A stretch of 64,000 nucleotides of DNA from a bacterium (lineage in GTDB: Bacteria > Joyebacterota > Joyebacteria > Joyebacterales > Joyebacteraceae), in the NCBI GenBank assembly GCA_029990205.1, contig JAPEKQ010000003.1:159321-223320 (forward strand). The letters are read 5' to 3'. The first letter of the stretch is position 1. Each line of letters starts with the position of its first letter. The notes under the pieces are model-generated. The model was not told the DNA's origin, ran no database searches, and worked only from the letters and a program-made list of their open reading frames with translations. Made by a program: the position numbers and the translations under genes. Shown here piece after piece: positions 43,841 through 50,692 of the stretch.

Positions 43841-44508
43841 GAACGCTCGTCATCATTCCCTGCAAGAACCTCGAGTCGCACGTGGCGAACGTCGTCCGCG
43901 CGGTCCAGGCGCTCGATCTCGGTCTCGACATTCTCGTCGTCAACGACGGCTCCACGGACCGCACGACCGAGGTCGCCAGGGATGCGGGCGCGATCGTCGT
44001 CGAGCATCCGGAGAACCTCGGCAAGGGCAAGGCGCTCTCAACGGGGTTCCGCTACGCTGTCGAGAATGGGTACGACACCGTGATCACGATGGACGGCGAC
44101 GAGCAGCACGACCCGGCCAGCATCCCCGCGTTCCTGGACGCCATCGGCGAGAACGGTCCGGACGTCGTCGTCGGCTCGAGAATGGACGCGGTTCGCAACA
44201 TGCCGCCGCTGCGAGTCTGGACGAACCGGACCACGTCCCGGGTCGTCTCGCGGCTCGCGGGACAGGACATCCCGGACAGCCAGAGCGGCTACCGGGCCAT
44301 CAGGGTGCCGGTGGTCGACGGCATGACGCTGGTGACCTCCCGCTACGATACGGAGTCGGAGATCCTCATTCGCGCCGGAAGGCGCGGGTACTCGATCGGT
44401 ACGATCCCTATCGAATCGATCTACACCGACGGCATCAGCCACATCAACAAGTTCGTCGACACGATGCGTTTCATCAGACTCGTGTGGCGAAGCCTGTTCT
44501 GGAGATAG
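43837..44508 (+). CDS. Family 2 glycosyltransferase
   Basis: 223 aa GT-A fold. N-terminal LVIIPCKNLESHVANVVRAV; nucleotide-binding VNDGSTDRTTEVA; the metal-binding MDGDEQHDPASIP; and QSGYRAIRVP near the base region. No membrane segments except perhaps at the end (IRLVWRSLFWR), so probably membrane-associated. It resembles dolichol/polyprenyl-phosphate mannosyltransferases. Substrate cannot be told from sequence. ATG 43837 overlaps the LpxL-like stop; the longer upstream frame would overlap that gene by 230 bp. Confidence 0.83.
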   Translation: MRTLVIIPCKNLESHVANVVRAVQALDLGLDILVVNDGSTDRTTEVARDAGAIVVEHPENLGKGKALSTGFRYAVENGYDTVITMDGDEQHDPASIPAFLDAIGENGPDVVVGSRMDAVRNMPPLRVWTNRTTSRVVSRLAGQDIPDSQSGYRAIRVPVVDGMTLVTSRYDTESEILIRAGRRGYSIGTIPIESIYTDGISHINKFVDTMRFIRLVWRSLFWR

Positions 44509-44515
44509 ACCGACC

Positions 44516-45355
44516 GTGACCGAAGCCAGACCGACCATACTTGTCAGCAACGACGACGGCGTGGACGCCCCCGGGATCCGCGTGCTCGCGAGTGCGCTCG
44601 CCGAGATCGGCGATGTGAGTGTCGTCGCGCCGGACAGGGAACGGAGCGCGGCCAGTCATTCGCTCACGCTCCAGGTTCCGCTGCGCGCTCAGCGCATCGA
44701 CGACTCGACCGTGAGCGTCGACGGCACGCCGACCGACTGTGTCATGCTCGCGGTCAGGAACCTGCTCCAGAAGCGCCCGGACCTCGTGGTCTCCGGAATC
44801 AATCGCGGACCGAACATGGGCGACGACCTGACCTACTCGGGCACCGTGGCGGCAGCCATGGAAGGCACGCTCCTGGGCATTCCGTCGATCGCCGTCTCTC
44901 TGGATCGGCCGGGTGACAGACCGTACGACTATCGCGCAGCCGGAGCCGTGGCCCGCGAACTGGCGACCGTTGTGCTCGAGCGCGGGCTCCCGGAGTGGAC
45001 GCTCCTCAACGTCAACGTGCCGCACGTCCCGCTCCGCGAGATCAAGGGCATCAAGATCACGAAGCAGGGGAAACAGATCTACGAGGACCTCATCGTCGAG
45101 AAGACCGACCCGCGCGGCAGGGCGTACTACTGGATCGGCGGTCAGCAGGAGACCTGGTCGATCGAACCGAACACGGACTACACGACACTCGCCAAGGGAT
45201 ATGTCTCGGTCATGCCGGTCCAGCTCGACCTCACCGACTACCGCATGTTCGCGACGCTCGAGGGCTGGGGACTCGACCGCATCGCCGAGCGATTCACCGA
45301 TCAGGACGAGGCAGCCACGCGCGCAACTGACCCGTCCGAGGAGGACTCTCCGTGA
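44516..45355 (+). CDS. surE: 5'/3'-nucleotidase SurE
   Basis: 279 aa metal-dependent survival phosphatase that dephosphorylates nucleoside monophosphates. Start motif ILVSNDDGVDAPGI with the metal-binding Asp-Asp, then APDRERSAASHSLTL and the GINRGPNMGDDLTYSGTVAAAMEG signature. The next gene pcm overlaps by 4 bp; surE-pcm pairing is common, linking nucleotide and damaged-protein housekeeping. Confidence 0.94.
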   Translation: MTEARPTILVSNDDGVDAPGIRVLASALAEIGDVSVVAPDRERSAASHSLTLQVPLRAQRIDDSTVSVDGTPTDCVMLAVRNLLQKRPDLVVSGINRGPNMGDDLTYSGTVAAAMEGTLLGIPSIAVSLDRPGDRPYDYRAAGAVARELATVVLERGLPEWTLLNVNVPHVPLREIKGIKITKQGKQIYEDLIVEKTDPRGRAYYWIGGQQETWSIEPNTDYTTLAKGYVSVMPVQLDLTDYRMFATLEGWGLDRIAERFTDQDEAATRATDPSEEDSP

Positions 45356-46014
45356 CCGAGTGGGACGACCAGCGTCACGAAATGGTAGCCCGCCAGATCG
45401 CCGGGCGCGGCGTCTCGGACGAGCGGGTGCTCGAGGCCATGCGAGAGGTCCCGCGCCACCTCTTCGTCGGACGCGGCATGGAGCAGTCCGCGTACAGCGA
45501 CCACGCGCTCCCCATCGGCGAGGGGCAGACGATATCCCAGCCGTACATGGTGGCCGTCATGACGGAGGCGCTGAGCCTGACCGGCGCGGAGAAGGTGCTC
45601 GAGATCGGGACCGGCTCCGGATACCAGACGGCCGTGCTCGCCGGGCTCGCGGACCGCGTCTTCAGCGTGGAGCGCATCGAACCGCTGGCCAGGAGAGCGC
45701 GCGAGCTGATCGACGAACTCGGCATCCATAACGTCTCGGTCCGCGTCGGGGACGGCACGATCGGTTGGAAGGAGTTCGAACCGTATGACCGCATCATCGT
45801 GACGGCGGGCTCCCCCGAGGTTCCCCAGAGCCTCCTTGAGCAACTGGCCGACCCGGGCATCCTCGTCATCCCGGTCGGACCCGCCTCGATCCAGCAGCTG
45901 ACGATCATCGACAAGCGGGACGGCGTTGTCGCGGAACGGAGAGCGGGAGGATGCACGTTCGTCCCACTCCTTGGACGCGAGGGATGGGGACCAGAGAGAG
46001 AAGGGATCTACTAA
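45352..46014 (+). CDS. pcm: Protein-L-isoaspartate O-methyltransferase
   Basis: 220 aa SAM-dependent enzyme that repairs isoaspartyl residues. Motif I is EIGTGSGYQTAVLAGL; nearby are RVFSVERIEPLARRAR (post-I) and DRIIVTAGSPEVP (motif II). Its N-terminus has ALPIGEGQTISQPYMVA, the substrate-binding stretch. GTG 45352 overlaps the surE stop (GTGA). The exporter-like membrane gene begins one base after its stop. Confidence 0.94.
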   Translation: MTEWDDQRHEMVARQIAGRGVSDERVLEAMREVPRHLFVGRGMEQSAYSDHALPIGEGQTISQPYMVAVMTEALSLTGAEKVLEIGTGSGYQTAVLAGLADRVFSVERIEPLARRARELIDELGIHNVSVRVGDGTIGWKEFEPYDRIIVTAGSPEVPQSLLEQLADPGILVIPVGPASIQQLTIIDKRDGVVAERRAGGCTFVPLLGREGWGPEREGIY

Positions 46015-46518
46015 GTGCTTGAACATCTTCTCGAAGCGTGGCAGGGGCTTCCGAAGGAACTCATCGCGTTCCTGATCTCCATGCTGCCGATCGCCGAGCT
46101 CCGAGGCGGGCTGCCGGTCGCCGTGCTCCAGCTCGATCTGCCGATCTGGCGAGCCTACTGGATCTGTGTGGCCGGCAACTTCCTGCCCATGATACCGCTC
46201 GTGTTCCTGCTCGATCCCGTCGCGACGTTTCTCAGGCGCTGGAAGCTGTTCGACCGCTTCTTCGAGTGGCTGTTCGCTCGCACGCGGCGGCGCGGAAAGG
46301 TCGTGGAGCGCTACGAGGCGCTCGGCCTCATCCTGTTCGTGGCGATCCCGCTGCCGGTCACCGGGGGGTGGACGGGGGCGGCCGCGGCGTACGTCTTCGG
46401 CGTGCGGCCGAGACTGGCCCTGCCGGCTATTCTGACGGGCATTCTCATTGCGGGCGGAATTGTGCTCGCGGCAGTTCAAGGTCTCTTGCATATCCCGGGT
46501 CTCTTTGCTAGTATGTAG
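46015..46518 (+). CDS. Small multidrug-export family membrane protein (COG2426)
   Basis: 167 aa from GTG 46015. The PIAELRGGLPVAV motif near residue 27 and the ALGLILFVAIPLPVTGGWTG segment near 105 are hallmarks of COG2426 membrane proteins. About four hydrophobic spans. The 'multidrug export' name is inherited from the family; transport is not proven. Its 3' end contains a promoter for the next tRNA. Confidence 0.82.
   Translation: MLEHLLEAWQGLPKELIAFLISMLPIAELRGGLPVAVLQLDLPIWRAYWICVAGNFLPMIPLVFLLDPVATFLRRWKLFDRFFEWLFARTRRRGKVVERYEALGLILFVAIPLPVTGGWTGAAAAYVFGVRPRLALPAILTGILIAGGIVLAAVQGLLHIPGLFASM
46486..46514 (+). promoter_or_regulatory. Candidate promoter for tRNA-Pro(CGG)
   Basis: TTGCAT (46486-46491), exactly 17 bp, TAGTAT (46509-46514), with TGC just before the -10. 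It is inside the last codons of the upstream gene. The tRNA starts 13 bp later. Confidence 0.58.
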
Positions 46519-46526
46519 GTTCATGT

Positions 46527-46604
<78 letters not shown>

Positions 46605-46626
46605 TCCCATAGGAGGGCACACGGAG

Positions 46627-47121
46627 ATGGATCGCCCTCTCAGAATCACGGTGGTCGGTGGTGGCCGCTGTGACACGAACACAGCCTCCAACGCAGAGCG
46701 AGTTGGCGCAGCCATCGCCCGCGAAGGGGGTATTCTCATTTCAGGTGGCCGGGGCGGCGTCATGGAGGCGGCATCCCGGGGCGCGGTGCAGGCGGGCGGA
46801 ACGACCATCGGCATCCTCCCCGGTGAACGAGCGGAGGACGGCAACGAGTTCGTCACGATCCCGATCGTGACGGGGATCGGGCAGGCGCGGAACGTCGTCA
46901 ACGTGCTCTCAGGCGAAGCCGTTGTTGCACTCCGCGGCACAGGTGGTACGCTCTCGGAGATCGCGATCGCGGTGCGCTCGGACATTCCCGTCGTCGCGAT
47001 CGACGCCTGGCGTGAGATCGAAGGAGTTCGGGTGTTCGACTCGCCGGAGGACGCGGTCGATGCCGCGTTCGAGCTGGCCCGGGAGTCGAGACGCAAGGGA
47101 CGCAGGTCCCCGTGGGAGTGA
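46627..47121 (+). CDS. LOG-like Rossmann-fold protein (TIGR00725 type)
   Basis: 164 aa with an N-terminal nucleotide fold RITVVGGGRCDT, then LISGGRGGVMEAASRGAVQAGG, the PGxGGT-like GGTLSEIAIAV loop, and a C-terminal helix. It resembles LOG/TIGR00725 proteins, some of which release cytokinin-like bases from nucleoside monophosphates. The strict LOG motif PGGxGT-x2-E is altered here to GTGGTLSE. Function is not established. It precedes acylphosphatase by a few bases. Confidence 0.75.
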   Translation: MDRPLRITVVGGGRCDTNTASNAERVGAAIAREGGILISGGRGGVMEAASRGAVQAGGTTIGILPGERAEDGNEFVTIPIVTGIGQARNVVNVLSGEAVVALRGTGGTLSEIAIAVRSDIPVVAIDAWREIEGVRVFDSPEDAVDAAFELARESRRKGRRSPWE

Positions 47122-47123
47122 CC

Positions 47124-47399
47124 GTGAATGTCAGACTGCACGCCCGCGTCTCAGGCGTTGTCCAGGGCGTCGGGTTCCGCTACTTCACGCGACAGCTGGC
47201 TTCGGGACTCGGGCTCACCGGGTGGGTACGCAATATCCCCGACGGCACGGTCGAACTCGTCGCCGAGGGACCGCGGGACCGCCTCGAGCACCTGCTCGAC
47301 GCTTTCAGTGAAGGACCGCACGGAAGCTCCGTGCGCGGCGTGACATCGGACTGGTCGGAGGCGACGGGTGAGTTCAGCGATTTCGGTGTCCGGGTCTGA
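47124..47399 (+). CDS. Acylphosphatase
   Basis: 91 aa. The catalytic Arg (R19) is in VVQGVGFRYF and the Asn (N37) in GWVRNIPDGTVEL, both in the standard spacing, so it should hydrolyse acyl-phosphates. GTG 47124 is chosen because GGGAG lies five bases upstream; GTG 47118 overlaps the preceding stop. Normal length for the family. Confidence 0.92.
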   Translation: MNVRLHARVSGVVQGVGFRYFTRQLASGLGLTGWVRNIPDGTVELVAEGPRDRLEHLLDAFSEGPHGSSVRGVTSDWSEATGEFSDFGVRV

Positions 47400-47400
47400 G

Positions 47401-48207
47401 GTGCGGCGTCGGGGGAGACCCCGCTGCGCGGCAGTGGCGTCAATGCTCGTCGCCGCCGTGTGCCTGGTCGCGTCCGGCTGCACGCCGCTCCCGTCCACGC
47501 GCGGCGGCCGCGAACCGACAACGTCCGGCTCCGGATCGAGCGGCTCAGGATCGTCGAGTTCGAGTTCCGGGAGTTCGAGAACGTCCACGAGGACGAGCGC
47601 GTCGGGCGGAATCACCCACACCGTGCGCAGGGGCGAGACCCTCTGGCGGATCTCACAGACCTACGGCGTCAAACTGCACGAGGTCGTCTCGGCGAACGGT
47701 CTCGAGAGCTACACGATCTACCCGGGGCAGGAGCTGTTCATCCCGGGAGCCGCGAGCGTCCGCGAAGTGCCCGCGGCCGTGGACAACGGTCCGCCTCCGG
47801 ACCCCGGGGATGTGACCATCATCTGGCCGCTGGCCGGCCGCGGTCGAGGCTCCGTCACGAGCGGGTTCGGAACACGTACACACCCGACACGCCGGACCGA
47901 GGAGTTCCACAAAGGGATCGACATCGACGGAGCCCGCGAGGAACGCGTCCTCGCGGCGGCAGCGGGAGAGGTCGTCTTCGCTGGGAGGATGACGGGGTAC
48001 GGTACCGTCGTGATGATCGACCACGGCGACCGTCTCATCACGCTGTACGCCCATCTCAGCCGGGCCGCGGTCTCGCTCGAGGATCAGGTCGCGCAGGCTC
48101 AGGCCATCGGCTACGTCGGCTCGACCGGCAACGCGACGGGAACGCATCTTCACTTCGAGATCAGACACAAGGGTCGCGCTGTCGACCCGCTGGAGTATCT
48201 GCCGTAG
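47401..48207 (+). CDS. LysM / M23 peptidase lipoprotein (NlpD/EnvC-like)
   Basis: 268 aa. A signal peptide ends LVASGC, a lipobox, so it is probably outer-membrane-anchored. A Ser/Gly-rich linker follows, then a LysM domain (about 80-125: HTVRRGETLWRISQTYGVKL ... IYPGQELFIP). The M23 endopeptidase has HKGIDIDG (HxxxD), TLYAHL and GTHLHFEIR (HxH), so the metal site is intact. It acts on cell-wall peptide bridges or activates amidases, as NlpD does. GTG 47401 begins just after the acylphosphatase stop. Earlier in-frame GTG codons at 47368 and 47386 are alternatives. Confidence 0.86.
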   Translation: MRRRGRPRCAAVASMLVAAVCLVASGCTPLPSTRGGREPTTSGSGSSGSGSSSSSSGSSRTSTRTSASGGITHTVRRGETLWRISQTYGVKLHEVVSANGLESYTIYPGQELFIPGAASVREVPAAVDNGPPPDPGDVTIIWPLAGRGRGSVTSGFGTRTHPTRRTEEFHKGIDIDGAREERVLAAAAGEVVFAGRMTGYGTVVMIDHGDRLITLYAHLSRAAVSLEDQVAQAQAIGYVGSTGNATGTHLHFEIRHKGRAVDPLEYLP

Positions 48208-48219
48208 CAAGGAGTACGC

Positions 48220-48741
48220 ATGGACCTCAGATCGCTCATACGAGATGTACCCGACTTCCCGAAGCCGGGCATCGTGTTCAAGGACATCACAACGCTCACG
48301 AAGAACCCCGACGGATTCCACCAGTCGGTGGACGAGATGGCTGCACTCTACGAGGGGCGGGGAGTGGATGTCGTCGTCGGGATGGAGTCCCGTGGGTTCA
48401 TCTTCGGGGGTGCCGTCGCATATCTGCTCAAGGCCGGGTTCGTTCCGGCGCGCAAGCCGGGGAAGCTGCCGGCCGGTGCTGTGAGCGCCGAGTACGAACT
48501 CGAGTACGGCACTGACACGCTCGAGATGCACCAGGACGCCATCGAGCGCGGTCAGAACGTGCTGATCGTGGACGACCTGCTCGCGACGGGCGGCACGGCG
48601 GAAGCGACGGTCGAACTCGTGACGAAGCTCGGCGGCAACATCGTCGGCATCGTCTTCCTCATCGATCTGACATTCCTGGGCGGCCGGGAGAAACTGGCTG
48701 ACTACGAAGTCAGCAGTCTGATAGAATACGGTTCCGAGTAG
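48220..48741 (+). CDS. apt: Adenine phosphoribosyltransferase
   Basis: 173 aa purine salvage enzyme. GMESRGFIFGGAVAYLL is the base/PRPP region, followed by VPARKPGKLPAG. The PRPP signature VLIVDDLLATGGTAEATVE is complete. Normal length. Ribosome site AAGGAG at 48209-48214. A set of hairpins follows its stop. Confidence 0.96.
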   Translation: MDLRSLIRDVPDFPKPGIVFKDITTLTKNPDGFHQSVDEMAALYEGRGVDVVVGMESRGFIFGGAVAYLLKAGFVPARKPGKLPAGAVSAEYELEYGTDTLEMHQDAIERGQNVLIVDDLLATGGTAEATVELVTKLGGNIVGIVFLIDLTFLGGREKLADYEVSSLIEYGSE

Positions 48742-48826
48742 GGCTGTCGCCTCGCGACAGCCTGGCCGATGCTCCGCATCGGGGCCGCCTGCACGACAGG
48801 TGGCTTGGCCCTTGCTCCGCGAGGGC
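48742..48826 (+). other. Array of four tandem hairpins between apt and tRNA-Arg
   Basis: Four separate stems: GGCTGTCG/CGACAGCC (48742-48762), CCGATGC/GCATCGG (48766-48782), GCCGCCTG/CAGGTGGC with one G-U (48784-48804), and GCCCT/AGGGC (48808-48826). The second and fourth share the octamer TGCTCCGC around the loop (48770-48777 and 48813-48820). The run fills nearly the whole gap and has no T-tract. It may act as an apt 3' end, as a decay barrier, or as a repeat element. Confidence 0.55.
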
Positions 48827-48846
48827 AAACTGATCCGAAAGCACGT

Positions 48847-48923
48847 GCCCCCGTAGCTCAGTTGGATAGAGCATCGGTTTCCTAAACCGGTGGCCACAGG
48901 TTCGAATCCTGTCGGGGGTACCA
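48847..48923 (+). tRNA. tRNA-Arg (anticodon CCT)
   Basis: Acceptor GCCCCCG/CGGGGGT with a G1-U72 wobble, D-arm AGTTGGATAGA, anticodon stem TCGGT/ACCGG with loop TTCCTAA (anticodon CCT, reads AGG), T-loop TTCGAAT, discriminator A, encoded CCA at 48921-48923. No good promoter was found. Confidence 0.95.
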
Positions 48924-49124
48924 GCCCGCCACGCAACCTCACCGCAGACCCCACACTATCCAGAAGGCGTCACCGACGACCTCATGCGCTCCGTGAGAAA
49001 CCTCGGATAATTCATGGCCCGGCGCTCAGTATCGAGTTATACTGGTCTGTTGAATCGTCCGTTCCGGGGTCCCGGCTGGGCCCCTTTCACAGCACTGGTC
49101 GTAGTCTCAATCGTGAGGTGCACC

Positions 49125-50483
49125 ATGAGGTCCACAGACGTACTGGTCATCGGCAGCAGCGCGGCCGGTCTCGTCGCGGCCGTGACCGCGAAGACCGTCA
49201 ACCCGGACAAGGTCGTCACCGTCGTCAGGCTCGAAGAGGCGACGCTCGTCCCGTGCGGCATTCCCTACGTGTTCTCCACCGTGGAGACGACGGACAACAA
49301 CATCATGCCGTCAGGGAAGATGTTCGAGAACGCCGGCGTCGAGCTGGTCATCGGCAGGGCGACCGCGATCGACCGCGAGCGGAAGGTCTGCTCGCTTGAG
49401 AGCGGCGAGGAGATGCAGTACGACAAGCTCGTGCTCGCCACGGGGTCGTCGCCGGTCATACCCGGCTGGCTCAAGGGCGCGGAGCTCGACAACGTCTTCA
49501 CCGTCCCGAAGAACAAGGTCTATCTTGATGCGATGCAGGAGAAGCTCGCCGACTGCGCCAACATCATCGTCATCGGCGCCGGGTTCATCGGCGTCGAGCT
49601 CTCCGACGAGCTGAAGGCGGCGGGACACAACGTGACGCTCGTGGAGAGACTGCCACACGTCCTGGCTCTCGCCTTTGACGAGGACATCGCCATCCGCGCC
49701 GAGGACACGCTCAAGTCACGCGGCGTCACGGTGCGAACGGGCGTTGGCGTCAAGGAGATCCAGGGGAACGGAAGCGTCACCGGTGTGCTGCTCGAAAACG
49801 GTGACGTCCTCGAGGCCGACGCGGTCGTGCTCTCCGTCGGCTACTCTCCGAACACGGAACTCGCCGTCCAGGCCGGCCTCGCCGTCGACCAGCGGGGCGC
49901 CATCGACGTCGACGAGTACATGCGGACCGACGACCCGGACATCTTCGCGGTCGGCGACTGCGCCGGCAAGACCGACTTCGTGACACGGAAGCCGAGCCCC
50001 GTCATGCTCGCTTCGACCGCGTGCGCCGAGGCGCGCACCGCCGGCATCAATCTCTTCAAGCTGTCCGTCATCAAGACCTTCAGCGGCACGATCTCCATCT
50101 TCGCGACCGCCCTCGGCGATACCGGCTTCGGAGTCGCCGGACTGACCGAGACCAGAGCGAAGGAAGAGGGATTCGATGTCGTCACCGGCATGTTCGAGGG
50201 TGTGGACAAGCATCCCGGAACGCTGCCCGGCGCCCACAAGCAGATGGTCAAGCTGATCGTGGGCAGGGAGTCGAACGTCATCCTGGGCGGCGAGGTCGTC
50301 GGCGGTCTGTCGACCGGCGAACTGACGAATCTCATCGGGTTCATCATTCAGAACAGGATGGACGTCAACGCGATCCTCTCAGCCCAGATCGGCACGCACC
50401 CTCTTCTGACCGCCTCGCCGGCCGGCTATCCGCTCCTGAAGGCCGCGGGGATGGTCTCGAAGAAGAGCCTGGGCCTGATCTAG
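49125..50483 (+). CDS. FAD/NAD(P) pyridine nucleotide-disulfide oxidoreductase (CoA-disulfide reductase-like)
   Basis: 452 aa. FAD-binding DVLVIGSSAAGLVAAVTAK at the N-terminus; a redox Cys in EATLVPCGIPYVF near residue 42, as in CoA-disulfide reductase and NADH oxidase; a central NAD(P) fold IIVIGAGFIGVELSDELKAAG; and FAD-contacting DIFAVGDCAG near 282. A C-terminal dimer domain follows. ATG 49125 has GAGGTG upstream; the longer in-frame start is a hydrophobic, non-family extension. It could reduce CoA disulfide, polysulfide or O2; sequence alone does not decide. Confidence 0.86.
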   Translation: MRSTDVLVIGSSAAGLVAAVTAKTVNPDKVVTVVRLEEATLVPCGIPYVFSTVETTDNNIMPSGKMFENAGVELVIGRATAIDRERKVCSLESGEEMQYDKLVLATGSSPVIPGWLKGAELDNVFTVPKNKVYLDAMQEKLADCANIIVIGAGFIGVELSDELKAAGHNVTLVERLPHVLALAFDEDIAIRAEDTLKSRGVTVRTGVGVKEIQGNGSVTGVLLENGDVLEADAVVLSVGYSPNTELAVQAGLAVDQRGAIDVDEYMRTDDPDIFAVGDCAGKTDFVTRKPSPVMLASTACAEARTAGINLFKLSVIKTFSGTISIFATALGDTGFGVAGLTETRAKEEGFDVVTGMFEGVDKHPGTLPGAHKQMVKLIVGRESNVILGGEVVGGLSTGELTNLIGFIIQNRMDVNAILSAQIGTHPLLTASPAGYPLLKAAGMVSKKSLGLI

Positions 50484-50602
50484 CAGCCGCGGCGTGCTGT
50501 GGGCCCCGGTCGTCACCGGGGCCCACCCCGCCGGGCCTCCCGCAGACTACGCTCCACGCGAACCGCGGAACCGTCGCACGACCCGCGGAACCCCAGCACG
50601 AT

Positions 50603-50631
50603 TTGCGCATCTGTCTAAGATATGGTAAAAT
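50603..50631 (+). promoter_or_regulatory. Candidate promoter for the M6 protease gene
   Basis: TTGCGC (50603-50608), exactly 17 bp, TAAAAT (50626-50631, five of six). Predicted start near 50638, leader about 55 nt. Confidence 0.65.
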
Positions 50632-50658
50632 AGGTACTTGGCTCGCCTCGCACGGGGC

Positions 50659-50676
50659 GACGTGTATATATACGTC
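50659..50676 (+). promoter_or_regulatory. Palindrome in the M6 protease leader
   Basis: GACGTGTA/TATACGTC form an 8-bp inverted repeat (one G-U) around TA. It lies 3 bp before TTGGAGG-like ribosome site sequence (50680-50686). As a hairpin it could mask the ribosome site; as DNA it could be an operator. Confidence 0.35.
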
Positions 50677-50692
50677 TTGTTTGGAGGCTTGG

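Noticed and set aside
49039..49044. TATACT box before the oxidoreductase gene as a promoter
   Set aside because: The -10 is good, but no acceptable -35 lies 16-18 bp upstream, so I did not list it.
50021..50692. N-terminal extension of the M6 protease by 224 codons
   Set aside because: It overlaps the oxidoreductase gene out of frame, and the true start has a ribosome site and signal peptide.
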